A stretch of DNA of 64,000 nt. Origin: Haliotis asinina. Lineage: Eukaryota; Mollusca; Gastropoda; Lepetellida; Haliotidae. Positions 25,055-36,398 of this stretch are shown here, one piece after another (within the stretch, counting starts at the first letter, position 1; the number at the start of each line of letters is the position of its first letter). Both the position numbers and the translations under genes were made by a program. Where the stretch lies: assembly GCF_037392515.1 (NCBI RefSeq), contig NC_090280.1, positions 75,008,504 through 75,072,503 of the forward strand, read 5' to 3'. Under the pieces are notes generated by a model that saw only the letters and a program-made list of their open reading frames with translations, ran no database searches and was not told the DNA's origin.

Positions 25055-26239
25055 TGTGGTAGAGTTGTGTATATAGTGATTATGTTTTATCATTCAGCTG
25101 TTTTACTTTAGTATGCTCAAAATATTGTCATTTGTATATTTCAGGCTATACAGTAATTAATTACCATTTGGTGTATCAATTTCAGGTATATGAACCAGTC
25201 AGCATTACTGATTTATAATAATTAAATCTCTCATTTCAGGCTGCGTAAGATATTTCAGCAGTTGCAAGTAAAGTAATATCATTAACGCTCATTTCTTTTG
25301 TTAAGTTATTTCATTGGGTAAGTCCATTTCACTGTCGGGTAGTACAGCTAGCAATCAAAGTGTAAGCTTGGATATTTCAGTCATTGGCTGGTTTTGAATT
25401 AGGTGTCCTACATCCCAACCCTTTGTTTCCACATGCTTTTTTCTTATCACTTGCACATGGACATTTGGATCATACAGACTCTCCGGACAGTGTATTAAAA
25501 GGGTTAGTAATCATTATGTATTTTATGCTATTGTAATGTATAAAGTGCTACATGTAAATATATCTAAGTCAGATTAATATTATGTCTCAACATGTTACAT
25601 ATACTCTGTGTGTGTGTGTGTGTGTGTGTATGAGTTGAGTGAATGTGTATGACAAAGGCCATATTTGATCATATGTGTGGTGTGGTTTTTTGTTGATGTG
25701 GTAGTAGATTGTATTGTTTATCAGTGAACTGATAATGGTGTATATGAAATATATAGATATGTAAATAGTATTCATGGTATGTTTTATATCATGAACAGGT
25801 CGATACCAGATATTATTGGTCAGACGCCAGGACAACACCCCCGTGGGAATCATAGGGTATATATGTTTATATCTACTTATAGAGTACCTAGCATACATAT
25901 AATTATACATATTTTTATGGCATTCCAATTAATTAAGCATAATATCAGGCATGTGATAATGCCATATTTGTATTGTATGAGCAACTGAAACTGCAATGAT
26001 TATGATGTGCTAAGTTTATATTTGTATCACTTATGACTGTGTAAAGTGTTGCTTTTATATGTCACCTTGTGAGAGTATGTCAGCTTGAGTCACCTTGTGA
26101 GAATTGTACTCTTATTTTTTCCATTCATTGTTGCAGGGTGTCAGTTTGTCATCAGTTTTACTCAACCAATAAACAGTTCTCACACCCTAGCCTGTGTCAC
26201 TGTGAATGAATTCGCAAGACCATATTGATGGCTGTAACA
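25055..26239 (+). repeat. Right LTR
   Basis: The 1,185-bp partner of the left LTR. The 8-bp difference in length is accounted for by the TG microsatellite. Confidence 0.93.
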
Positions 26240-26255
26240 TTACCACCAAAAAGCA

Positions 26256-26500
26256 CGTTTGGTAACATTTAGTAGATACACATCATGTGCTGGCCAATTG
26301 CCGGGTGCTACTGAGTATTTGAAGCACGGGAAATCATTTGGAACCGACGGTGTTACCCGTAGGATTCAAATGACATATTCCCGTGCTTCAGAGTACTTAT
26401 TAATAAACCCCGACGGTTTAGCTGGAGGTTTCAAATGATTCCCTAGCTTCAAATACTGAGTAGCATTAAATTGGCCAACACGTAATGTTTATCGACATTG
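26256..26500. mobile_element. Palindromic MITE-like element
   Basis: The region folds almost end to end. The arm with TGGCCAATT, TGCTACTGAGTATTTGAAGC and GCACGGGAA (about 26,280-26,335) is answered by the reverse complements between about 26,370 and 26,500 (GCTTCAAATACTGAGTAGCA, AATTGGCCAACA). It has no coding capacity. It starts about 13 bases from the right end of the LTR element. Confidence 0.65.
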
Positions 26501-26794
26501 TCAACACAAAAGTAAAGCATAAGACACACGCGCATTTTCCTGTCTGCACTCACTGACACTGATTACGTGTACAGCAGTGAAGTGTCATCAGCCGATCCTT
26601 TCCTCGAAAAAAGTACTAACTGTTTGAACGTATTAATACGCTGCGAATACTCTTGCAATTTCAAGGAATCGAATACAGTTGGCTCATGTTTTTCAACCAA
26701 GGCACCAAAACGACCAACGAATACGTGGTGCTCTCTGCGCTGTAAACGCGAGGGGTTTGCAATTGCGCTGGTATTGATAACACATTTCAGGATG

Positions 26795-27029
26795 TTTTCG
26801 ATTTACCTTCAGTTGTTGGCGGTCTGTAGCCCGTTTTGATATTGTATCGTTCTCTGTTTTAGAGTTAATTACTAGTTTTAAATATCTATCTGTGTTAATA
26901 TAGTTGTTTTACTGTCCTTCGTTGACAGATTTTTGACCATTCACTGTTATGTATAATATTAATGGTTCTCGTCACGACATGGCTGAAATATTGCCGATGT
27001 GACGTTAAATATTAACTCACTCACTCACT
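26795..27029 (+). repeat. SINE family C copy with CACT tail
   Basis: This shares the blocks GGCGGTCTGTAGCCCGTTTTG, GTCCTTCGTTGACAG and TTCTCGTCACGACATGGCTG (each with small changes) with 6,770-6,985. It ends in ATATTGCCGATGTGACGTTAA and a CACT tail. Confidence 0.6.
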
Positions 27030-28610
27030 GCAGGATACGTTCACCATGGACAAATGATCAGCAGCGTATGGTCAAGATTCGGTCAAGATTGTCGTTTGAG
27101 TGAAGCTGTTTTGCTATATTAATTCGTTTCAGTTTCAACCTCAAGGGTTATGAAAATGTGAAAATGTTGAAATTGCAAACCGTGATAACTGTGAACTTTT
27201 GTACGAGATGCTGTTACCCTCATCAGTGAGGCCAAGTGAGACATGTAAATACTTAGGTAATTGTGTATGGAAGTACTTTGATGAATTTAATACCGGAGGC
27301 AGTAGTGTATGTTGGATATTGACCCAATACGCCTTCACCTCCATATGAAGTGTGAGCATGTCATGTTCAGGTATATTTCGTGAAACTTTTGAAAGTGGCA
27401 TGGACGAAAGATTTTGTTATGGACTAAATAATCTTTGAATTGTAAATACGTGAATCTGTTCATCAAAGTGAGATTAGGCTGAATAAAAAAGTGCAAATAA
27501 AAAAAAAACAAATGTTTCTCGGGCACCGGCTCATCACTTTTATATGTGTGCGTAACAATATTTCATTGCCATTTCAAAAGAGTAATTTTGACTTTGCCTC
27601 GTCCATTTGTCCAGTTAATGAATGAGTGTCTAAGAACGAGTGTGACAGAATCAACCACTCATTAACACGTACTAAACTTCCCAAGCTCTATTTCTGAGAA
27701 AAAAAATAGAAATGTGTTCCTTCCTCGTCACTTATTTTCAATCATTTAAAAAATAAAAAAGAAGCCTTATATAGCCTTGAGTTATAATTAAATAGGTATA
27801 AATGTTAACAGTTAGCCACAAGGTATATCTTGAAATTATGGACAATAGTTTCAGATATAGTTAAATATGTGAACATGTTGAAAGGAGGCGCATTATGGTA
27901 TACCGTTACTGACCACCTCATAACATTTTACTAGCGGTTTGCATGGGTTTCTCTCTGAGGTATGTCACTTAATAATAGACATTTGAATATACATTTGTAG
28001 AATATGTATTGCCAACATGAACTAAATTTACTCTTTTAAAGTCCAGTGATAAAGCTGATCATATAGGAAAGCTGAATACGTATGTTGATAAATCTGTGCA
28101 AGAGAGAACTAAACTGTTAATATTGTGGCTGTTGTGCAGCTCCTGTATCATGGGCAGATGGTCGACGTCTCTTGAATAAACCACTTAATGCAGAGTTATA
28201 TCAACAAGACGTAGAACGTTACTGGTGCTCACGGAGATACATACTTCTCCATTAAATGTCTTAGACCCAAAGTTTACATTAATAGTACATTGTTTATGCA
28301 ACGGATAACAGCTATCACACTCTTTGCTTTGGCTGTCTAATGCCCCTTTCAATAATATTCCAGTAATTACTGCGGGCCCGCTCTGATAACTTGTACCGCG
28401 GTTTCCCGTATTCAAATCCACTGAGTCTCATAATTACGACCATGGGATCAATTACGGGGTATTGTCCTGGTATCGCAATCTACAGGACACTAAAATACGA
28501 TAATAACATAGGACACACACCCCAAGAACAGTAAAGCATGTAACTATAAAAGTTAGGTTGTCGTTCAAGTTCAGGTTTTAGACAGTTCTGAATTTCCTTT
28601 GTGATTCACC
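27030..28610. other. AT-rich intergenic region
   Basis: No gene or recognisable repeat beyond short A/T runs. Confidence 0.5.
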
Positions 28611-28619
28611 AACGAACTA

Positions 28620-28820
28620 ATTATTGGTCAGGAAACGCCTTTCTACTCAGATTGGTACAAGGAAGGAGTAAGGTCGCTTAAAGAAGTACTGGATAATGAT
28701 GTAAAATATTTGGATTTTAATGAATCTGTGGCTAGGTTTCATTGCAATGCCATTTTCTTATCGCATCAAAGTATGATCACTTGTGTGAAACACCTACAAA
28801 AATATAATCTTGCTATCCTT
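28620..28820 (+). mobile_element. LINE fragment, L1/Tx1-like, end of reverse transcriptase ORF
   Basis: From about 28,638 an open stretch of roughly 60 codons reads PFYSDWYKEGVRSLKEV and continues with alternating hydrophobic and acidic residues. This is the pattern downstream of the RT domain in L1/Tx1-type LINEs (trp-tyr-lys-x-gly-val then leu-lys-asp/glu-leu). It has no start codon and no flanking domains, so it is a truncated dead fragment. Identification is by motif recognition only. Confidence 0.5.
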
Positions 28821-30458
28821 AACTCAGACCGCTTATCATTAGAATTGCCTATAGCACCTTATTACATTCATTAAATGTTTCATCCCGACTGGTACAAGAC
28901 TCAAACGTGTTCCACTTAGTGATGTTCGGGTCTGCGTGTGCATGTGTTAGTGTCATGTCCTGGTTTTACTGTGCCATTCTATCGGAATGCAAGCCAGAGT
29001 ATATCATGGCTGTCTCACTTTACATTATGACCCCGAACCGACACGTACTTGCTTTTCTTAAATGGCACAGTGACAGCAAGTTGATTCTTTTAACGTATTT
29101 TAGCATTGCACGACCACCTGTTCTCCGCGTAGATGCTCTGTCCACTACACCAAAGAGGCAGATACTCACTGTCACTCACTCACTCACACAGAGATATCCA
29201 TTTACGTATTTATACATGTTAAGTACATCAGGAATCTACAGATTATGTATGTATTTTCTTCATGGTTTACGTGACGAAGACAGTATACCGTCTGATAACA
29301 TCAAAGTTCAATCAACGGAGCAAGTCGCGGTAACTTGAATTGAGTGTTTCACCGATGAATCATTAACTTTTGAAACAAAGATAGAGATGTAAGTACAATA
29401 TCGTATATACTTTTATTGAAAAAAAACGGACTGGAAGCTGACGGCAAGCTAAATAACAAACCCCCAAAATATTAAATACACCAACCCCAATGCGCCCACT
29501 GAGTCCATTCATAAGGCTTTTAATTTCATATACGGATCTGATTAAGTAGTAATGGCAAGGATATATTTCCTATCTTTATATCGCCAGAAATGTGATTCGA
29601 TGTCGACTAGAGCGCATTGTCGGCGTGAAACGTCTTAAAAATTATTTAATATTCATTGTTTCTCACAGATCAACAAATGCTTTTAAAAACATTTTTAAGT
29701 CGTCCATTTTTGTCACACAAGTGTCTATATATCTCATTTTTCTGATAATGACATTTTTTCATTATGCCAGTGCACTAAAACAACTTGAAAATGAGAAAAT
29801 GGCGTAATAACGACTATCTATAATTTTACGAATGTTTGAAAGGAAAAATAATTAATCACGTCGAAATTAACTGGAAAATAGTCTTTGTCTTCTTTGACAA
29901 TAAATGGTATTTGGAAAAGCAATTAAAACTGGCATTTCCTCCCATCTGGGGGCGAATTCCTGTGTATAGTGATCTTGAAATCTCAGTGCAAGTTGAATCC
30001 CACCCTATGACAGCTTGCTACAGGAGTGACTACATTGGTCGGCATTTGACAGGAGACGTTAATGTGTTTGTCGTTAATTGTCGATGTTAGTGAAATTATC
30101 TTGGATCGTCACGATAGTTAATGAGATATTCTGATATAATTGCCAAACCTGGGACTGATTAGGTGTTTCATTTGGGATGGTAATAATCCTTGGGGTCGGA
30201 TCTATGTGAAAATAGTATCAGATTGCATCTATCTTTTTTCGCTTGTTTTGTTTTGGTCTTTTTTCGAGAATGGACTAGACAAGGCGTTTTGGGGCAGTTG
30301 TTAGTGTATGGTGTAATATAGATCTTTAAAACTTTAAAATTGTTCATATTAGTCTGTACGGAAGTTTTAATTCTGTATTGAATCAGTGAAAAAATGACTA
30401 TAGATCTGTGCCGACTTTAGCGGCATCACAGCAATATCACAGCGGAGGACGAAATACA
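28821..30458. other. Intergenic region, no gene recognised
   Basis: A 143-codon frame at 28,907-29,338 has no recognisable domain and unremarkable composition, so I do not call it a gene. The rest is AT-rich. Confidence 0.45.
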
Positions 30459-30630
30459 GTGAGTGAGTTTATCGCCACTTTTAGCAAAATTTCAGCAATA
30501 TGACGGTGACTGATACTAGAAAACTAGAAATGGACTTTACACATTGCACCCATATATTACATGTTGGTAGTTGAACCCGTTTCTTCGGCGTGACGAGCAA
30601 ACGCTTCAACCACTGAGCCACCCCACCGCC
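30459..30630 (-). repeat. SINE family A (tRNA-headed) copy
   Basis: On the minus strand it has a tRNA-like head with a degraded B-box region and a CGTCACGCCGAAGAA block, then GCTGAAATTTTGCTAAAAG and a short CACT tail. Confidence 0.75.
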
Positions 30631-31239
30631 ACTACAAGATCCAGGATAAGATCAATGACGATTATACATTTTGCCCATATTCTTCTAATATATATTTGAG
30701 TTATTTAGAAAGCTGCTAAAAACACATAAACATTAATAGTTCCATGTCTAATTACAGTCAATTGTTTCATCCTTTGTCCACGTGGCAATGTATTTCATCG
30801 CATAACCATATAACCCTAAACAATGCAATTCTTAATCAATACATGTAATATTATTGTTAAGGCCTCACAGGGAGTATAAATCGACCAGGGCGATCAAGCG
30901 AGACTGACTTAACTGTCCTTATTCAAGGCATGTATAAACCTCAGACAAGGCCGACGGGGAGAGGCATAACTGACTATTTATAAAACAATTATAACAATTA
31001 CTGTAGGAATCGATAACGCTATTGTTCATGAATTTCCATCCAAATAACATCGGCTGTTCAGTTGTTCTGTGAGATAAAACATTCGCTCTCCCAACAAAGG
31101 AATATTAATGTTATTAGGTATAATTATATATCAAGTAGTGTGTTAAACGTTTCCTATGAAGTCAATATAGCCCGGAATTCAGGATATGTATCAAGTATAT
31201 AGGTATACATCACTTATGCGGGCACCCAAATAAGTTAAT

Positions 31240-31335
31240 GGACAAGTGTTTCTGTATTTTTCCAGGGTTTCTTCACAAGCTTTGTATCGCATAGCTTGTG
31301 AAGAAATCTGGAAAACAAAAGGGAAAGATGCTTCT
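31240..31335. repeat. Hairpin repeat
   Basis: TTTCTTCACAAGCT and its exact reverse complement AGCTTGTGAAGAAA are separated by 11 bases (about 31,267-31,305). The inverted match continues outward less perfectly (CCAG/CTGG and flanks). A worn copy of the same structure occurs at about 50,225-50,310. Confidence 0.75.
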
Positions 31336-31541
31336 CTTGCTTTCATGCGACCCGTTATTTTCCCCTCAGTATATAATGACTTCGTGCTAGCCTGTTATTC
31401 AGTGCAAAAGAATAGCCAGTCTTGACTATCTTCAGAAGTACACTGTATATGATGTAAGCGGCGGTGGGATTGTCCAGCGTTAAAACAAAGACACTTCTTT
31501 TGTGCTTCTGTTATATGTGTTAAACATTATTAAACATATAT

Positions 31542-31694
31542 GGGGTTGTGGGGTAGCACAGAGGTTTGGTTCGTCACGCCGAACGCACGAGTTCGATTCC
31601 CCACATGGATACAATGTTTGAAGCCCATTCCTGGTGTCCCCCGCCATGATATTGCTGGAATATCGCTAAACAGGGAGTAAAACTAAAGTCTCTC
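31542..31694 (+). repeat. SINE family A (tRNA-headed) copy
   Basis: The head GGGGTAGCACAGAGGTTTGG with CGAGTTCGATTCCCC (B-box-like) resembles a tRNA. The body continues GAAGCCCATTCCTGG and GATATTGCTGGAATATCGC and ends without a long CACT tail. Confidence 0.85.
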
Positions 31695-32194
31695 ATATGA
31701 TGTAAAATATGAAATAGCTTTGAAATGTTTATGTATGGACCCTTCAAATCAGGGATGACATCAAGTGTTTGCAGGTAGATCATGTAGGTCCTGTCCATCT
31801 GTACAACTTGCCAACTTGCCTCAAACCGCAAGTATTTACACCTTACAGCACCCCAGTATAGCTACCACACGATACACAACCGTGTACATCAACCCGCTCT
31901 CACCTACCTGTTCCCGTCCCTCACTAAACACCCACACGCGGGCACGTGAAATAAGAAATATTTCTGCATGTTAGACAACCGGAATGGGGCCAGGTTCAAC
32001 TTTGACGTCATATTAAACAACATGACGTCATAGAATCCGACGTGCGCAGTAGTCGAATTATTTTGCTGACAGGCGGCGACTGGTCAAACAGATACATATG
32101 TAGCTCGTTCCTGTATATGTCAATTCATGTTCTCTTTGAGATTTCCTGATGAATCAACAACTTGTAGTACGGATTCTCCTAGAACGAGATATCT

Positions 32195-32930
32195 GAACTC
32201 AATGCGAGTGTTGACGTGACAAAGTCTGACTGTGATGAAGTGATGCAGGAAGTGAAACGGTTCAGAGAAGAGCGTGAAATTACGAGATTGGATGTGACGG
32301 AACTCAAAACTACGATAGACACTTTGGAAAATGCTGTACACATCCAAACAGAGACTATTTAGACAGAGATGTACGTGATTTGGAAACCAGAAGCAGAGGC
32401 GATAATCTGGCTATCTATGGAGTCGAAGAACTAGACAAACACACTGCAGCAGACTGTCGCAAAAAAGTGCTTGATGTGCTGAATGAGATTCCCTCTCTCA
32501 GCCTGACAAGTGGAGAAGTCACCCCGTGCTCATAGAGTTGGTCACCGTCCATGAGACCGTGACAAGCCTATAATCATCAAACTTATGAATCTAGACGACA
32601 AACAGAATCTTCTTTCCAACGGAAGCTAATGGCTCCACAAAATATTACCATAGACCACAACATGACACGACGACAACCTGAAGTACTCTGGCGTGACCAA
32701 ACAATCGGTTGCAACTTGCCGAGTTTATATACAGAATAAACGCCGAAAGAAAGGTTACCCTCCTCACTTTATGAATTAGTTTTTAAAATCTGTCCGTGAT
32801 AAGTTACAAGGCATTAATTCACAAGAGTTGGGCTTTATGCAAAACGCGAAAGTGTTAGATTCGTTATATTCACCTGACGGTGAAACACACCGTTTTCAAA
32901 AGACTTTTCGACCGTGACGAAACAAACCAA
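32195..32930 (+). mobile_element. LINE ORF1 remnant, L1/Tx1-like
   Basis: Conceptual reading on the plus strand shows an ORF1-type pattern: a coiled-coil stretch (GTGACGGAACTCAAAACTAC, then ENAVH), then DLETRSRGDNLAIYGVEE near 32,370-32,430 as in the RNA-binding domain of L1-type ORF1 proteins, then an AHRVGH-like motif and PIIIKLMN near 32,560. The frame is interrupted by stops and shifts, so this is dead. No endonuclease or RT follows directly. Confidence 0.6.
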
Positions 32931-33384
32931 TAACAGTGATTTAGTGATTTATATCAGTGTCCAAATGAAAGATTCACAATAAAATCTGGTTTGAGATAAA
33001 TATAAAACACTTAAAGTCAATGTTTTCAACTATTAAGACAGGACACAGCTGTGTGTAAAGTTGTAAATGAATCATTCTTATGATTTCAATCTTTTAACAT
33101 TTTCCTCTGATTTGCTTTAGTGAATATAAGTAGAACGTGTCTTGATATTGTGATATTGTCAAAAGGTTTAAATTATCTTCTTTGTTAACATTTTTGCTTG
33201 TTAAAGTAACATTATTCCTTTTTCTGTTTACACATACCAAAATCAACCGCCAAAACGTAGCAATATTCAGGTAGTATTTGTAACAATTTCATGCGAAGAA
33301 TGATTCTATGGGGTATAAAGAGAGACTAGAATGCATGATTTTATACACAAGTGCGAGAAATATGCCACGATTGTCATAGTTAGA

Positions 33385-33530
33385 AGGCATAATCAGCGCT
33401 ACAGACAGAGTGACGTCACCGTAGACAGACCAAGAAGTGGACGTCCACGAATCACGATAGCTGAAGTTCATTAACGAAGGGAGGACCATCATGCAGACAG
33501 CGCATGCCACAGTTGTCCCTTGCTCGTTGT
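33385..33530 (+). pseudogene. Tc1/mariner transposase fragment
   Basis: The plus-strand reading RYRQSDVTVDRPRSGRPRIT matches the linker with the GRPR-type motif between the two helix-turn-helix parts of Tc1-like transposases. A stop follows soon after, and no catalytic domain is found. This is a short relic. Confidence 0.6.
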
Positions 33531-33699
33531 TCAAATTTCAATGGCCCATGTTTGCGCAGGGGTAAGCCCGGCCCATGTGCAACAGGATGTTGATTGTCAT
33601 CAGAACCATTTCCTCGCTCGACAGTTGACCAGGTAGAAAGTTGACTCCCAAATTTATGATTTGGATATTTCCAGGTAGTAAGTGTTTATGAAATCGACT

Positions 33700-34330
33700 T
33701 GCGTTATAGCTAAAATGGATAGAATTATCATTAAAACGCCCGCACGTTATCAGAATTGAGCGGGCCACTGTAACTTATTAATGCCCGCAAAATTCTTGAC
33801 GACGGGCCATTATCAAGCCCGTTGTTAGGTGACGTCATAAGTAGCTCAGCTGTTGAAGTTCAGTCAAATATCTTTCCCCCATGTACCTGAGCCCTTATGC
33901 ACTTCCCTGCCTTTGCCAACCATGACAGCTGTACCATAAATTACCACATACAGCAATGGAAATATCGACTTGAAGTTTAACGTTGTTTAGCACTGAAAGC
34001 AATGGCGGCTGGCAGTATGGGCAAAGGTCAAGGTCGAATTTCGTCACTCTCAATAGTGACGTCATCTGCGTTGTTCTATGACGTGTCTGTATTTGTAATT
34101 CATGTGTCAGTGACCTCCGTCGTTTGTTGTTAGCAGTAAATGCTTGAAAACCGATGACGTTGTTTATATTTTTATTTAAAATTCTATTCATTTTAGCTAA
34201 AATAACGGTAACGCTACTTTTCAGGGCATTATAATTATCAGTATTTTCAACTGCCCGACGAAGGAGAAAGACCTCGTGCTTCTGCAAATGATAATGCCTT
34301 AAAAATAGCGTTACCCTTACTGTTATAAGC
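33700..34330. repeat. Inverted-repeat region (non-autonomous element candidate)
   Basis: CGTTATAGCTAAAATGGATAG (about 33,709) is answered by the reverse complement of CTATTCATTTTAGCTAAAAT near 34,184-34,203. Nested to its right, AACGGTAACGCTA (34,203-34,215) pairs with TAGCGTTACC (about 34,306). No coding frame is recognisable. It could be a MITE or two overlapping palindromes. Confidence 0.45.
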
Positions 34331-34344
34331 TGAATGATCATTGG

Positions 34345-35235
34345 TTATAACCCTATATCATTTGGTCATGACACGTTATTATCTGTTTGAAGTATTATTA
34401 TCACGTCTTTTCTGTGCGAATCGAAAAGTCCGAGAAATCGTCCACTTTCGACGTCTTTACAACAATATCAATTGAATTCATTTCTCGTATTGTGCATTTT
34501 TAGGCTTATCCAGATTATATAAACGCTGGAATACTAACGTAAATATATCACCTGCGTGGGTCATTGAGAAGGTACTCTAGGGGTAGTTGGTTTAGCGTTA
34601 TTTTCCAGCTGGACGTAGGTGCTGAGGGTAAACAGAAGAGATTGCAATTGAAGAACTGGTGTTTCTTCCTCATACGCTTGAAGATTTTAGAGTCGAATTC
34701 CAGAAATGTCCGAATTGTTTTTATTGCTTATTCAGCACGATACCCTTACTATGGGATAAAACAACTGCCAGTGGTTTTCAAATGCGCTAAAGCAAGCTCA
34801 CTCTCTCATTCACACAGTCTGTCACGGCGACGATCTGTTTGATACTGCAGGTCAGTGCAAATGAGTCAGCCATTCCTAGAAAGCTTTACGTGAAGGTATG
34901 GCTCCGTGTTGATGCCATCAAAGCTGATAAAATCAGAAGAAAGAATGCCATAATGAATTATGACACTCCCCGTGATAATGTGTGTAACGTTATCCGAAAT
35001 ATGATTATATTGGGGAGACGTCTGATTGGTGAACATGTGATGTAATTTGTTCGTGCTAATTGTTGTCGTTCCTGTGAATGGTGTTGGCGTCTAGTGCCTA
35101 GCGTCTAGTCTAGACATGCCCATTAATGATGTCTGTCATTAGTATGTCCATACAAGCAGCTGCATGTTATGTGACCATGCCATTATAAATGTTGCTAATA
35201 CTTTCTGGTAGTAACGATGACGTGGACAATTAACG
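34345..35235. other. Intergenic region, no gene recognised
   Basis: Short open frames are present, but none with recognisable domains or coding-like structure. Confidence 0.45.
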
Positions 35236-35239
35236 AGTT

Positions 35240-35515
35240 AGAATTGGTCTTCAGCAACTCCACGCTTGATGTGTGAAGATCACTGCTAGAGCTGGCTTTC
35301 AACAACTCCACGCTTGACCAGTGTAGATCGGGACTAGAACTGGTTTTCAGTAGCACATGCTTGCCGTGAGAGGCGAATAACGGTACTGGGAGCTCAGACT
35401 AGCTCACTTTGCTCACACATGTCATGGTATCCCATCTGATCGTATCCCGATCGATGCTCATGACGTTAGTCACCGGATTGTCTGGTATAGACTCGCGCAT
35501 TCACTCTCTTTAAAC
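35240..35515 (+). repeat. SINE family B copy, degenerate
   Basis: The block order matches family B (CTTGCCGTGAGAGGCG, then CACACATGTCATGG, then CGATCGATGCTCATG), but with many changes and no tail. The 5' part carries about three imperfect repeats of TTCAGCAACTCCACGCTTGA. Confidence 0.6.
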
Positions 35516-35519
35516 AATG

Positions 35520-36279
35520 ATCGCACAATGTTCATGTATCTTTATAAGTGATGTTGCACTTTCATTACATTCTACTTTCATTGCACTAATTACTTTTCTC
35601 AGCATACTTAACGAAGCCTTTACACTTTATTTTTGCGGGGTCATTACTAAATTTACAAAAGTACGATATATATAATATTACCCAAAGTGAGTTACACTCG
35701 TCATTTAATATATGATTATATTTATTATTATATACGACAGCATCAGTTGGAAGCAAGACAATACAGATGAAAGAGGCCGCATGTAGGTCTCCCAGCGGAG
35801 TTTCGACATTTGCACGTGGAATCGTAAAGCCAATTTATAAAAAGGATAAACCTGCCCAAAGAAAAATCTTTCAGGATTTATGCAAGGACTGACAGTAAAC
35901 CATTCCATGGCATGTGCTATCACGATATCTAGTCTTATCGATAATACAGACAAGTAATTTGTTCATTGACACAGCTGGCCAGCCCCAACAGGAATTTTTG
36001 AAGGTAAACTAAATTTAACCAGTCCATTTTCCTTTCAAGATTATATTTTCCATTGAAAATAGAAGGCATATCCATTGTCTATGTGTAATATATTTGATTA
36101 TCTACTTAACTACATTCCTTAAACGTTTTGAAATAAGCAGACATGAAACGTGATAATTATAATGGCGACTTTACATTTGCATACAAGATCATTTATAACT
36201 AACCAATTAAACAACGATCTCTTGACATGCATTGGGGTAATTAAATGGTGAATCATGCATTATTTTTCTACTCCGCGTT
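35520..36279. other. AT-rich region upstream of the VWA gene
   Basis: No exon recognised. This presumably holds regulatory DNA of the gene that starts at 36,399. Confidence 0.4.
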
Positions 36280-36288
36280 GATATAAGG
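36280..36288 (+). promoter_or_regulatory. Candidate TATA-like box of the VWA gene
   Basis: GATATAAGG lies about 115 bases upstream of the proposed start codon. The placement would allow a short 5' leader. It could be chance in AT-rich DNA. Confidence 0.3.
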
Positions 36289-36398
36289 TAGGCTGTGATA
36301 GGGCCGTTATAACAGATCGCGTTACAAGCCATAGGAACTGCATTGATACTGACCACATAGGACTGATATATTCCACGCACGCTGTAGTAAAGACGAGG

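Larger units (their letters stand above)
17024..26239 (+). mobile_element. Ty3/gypsy-type LTR retrotransposon, looks whole and young
   Basis: The 9.2-kb element is bounded by LTRs (17,024-18,200 and 25,055-26,239) that begin TG and end CA and are flanked by TTAC duplications. Inside are a primer-binding-like TGGAGCCCCCAGTGAGGA from 18,202, a long leader, gag, pol, and a purine-rich tract (about 25,041-25,052) just before the right LTR. The LTRs differ at roughly nine positions plus a TG-repeat length change, about 0.8 percent by eye, which suggests an insertion within the last few million years (the rate is assumed, not measured). I see no obvious break in its coding frames. There is no envelope-like frame. 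The domain order protease-RT-RNase H-integrase places it in the Ty3/gypsy group; I do not assign a clade. It sits downstream of the receptor gene. Confidence 0.93.

Noticed and set aside
28907-29338. 143-codon open frame
   Set aside because: No recognisable domain, no splice or promoter context, and the length is within chance for AT-rich spacer.
33895-34341. 148-codon minus-strand frame
   Set aside because: It overlaps the inverted-repeat region and has no recognisable domain.
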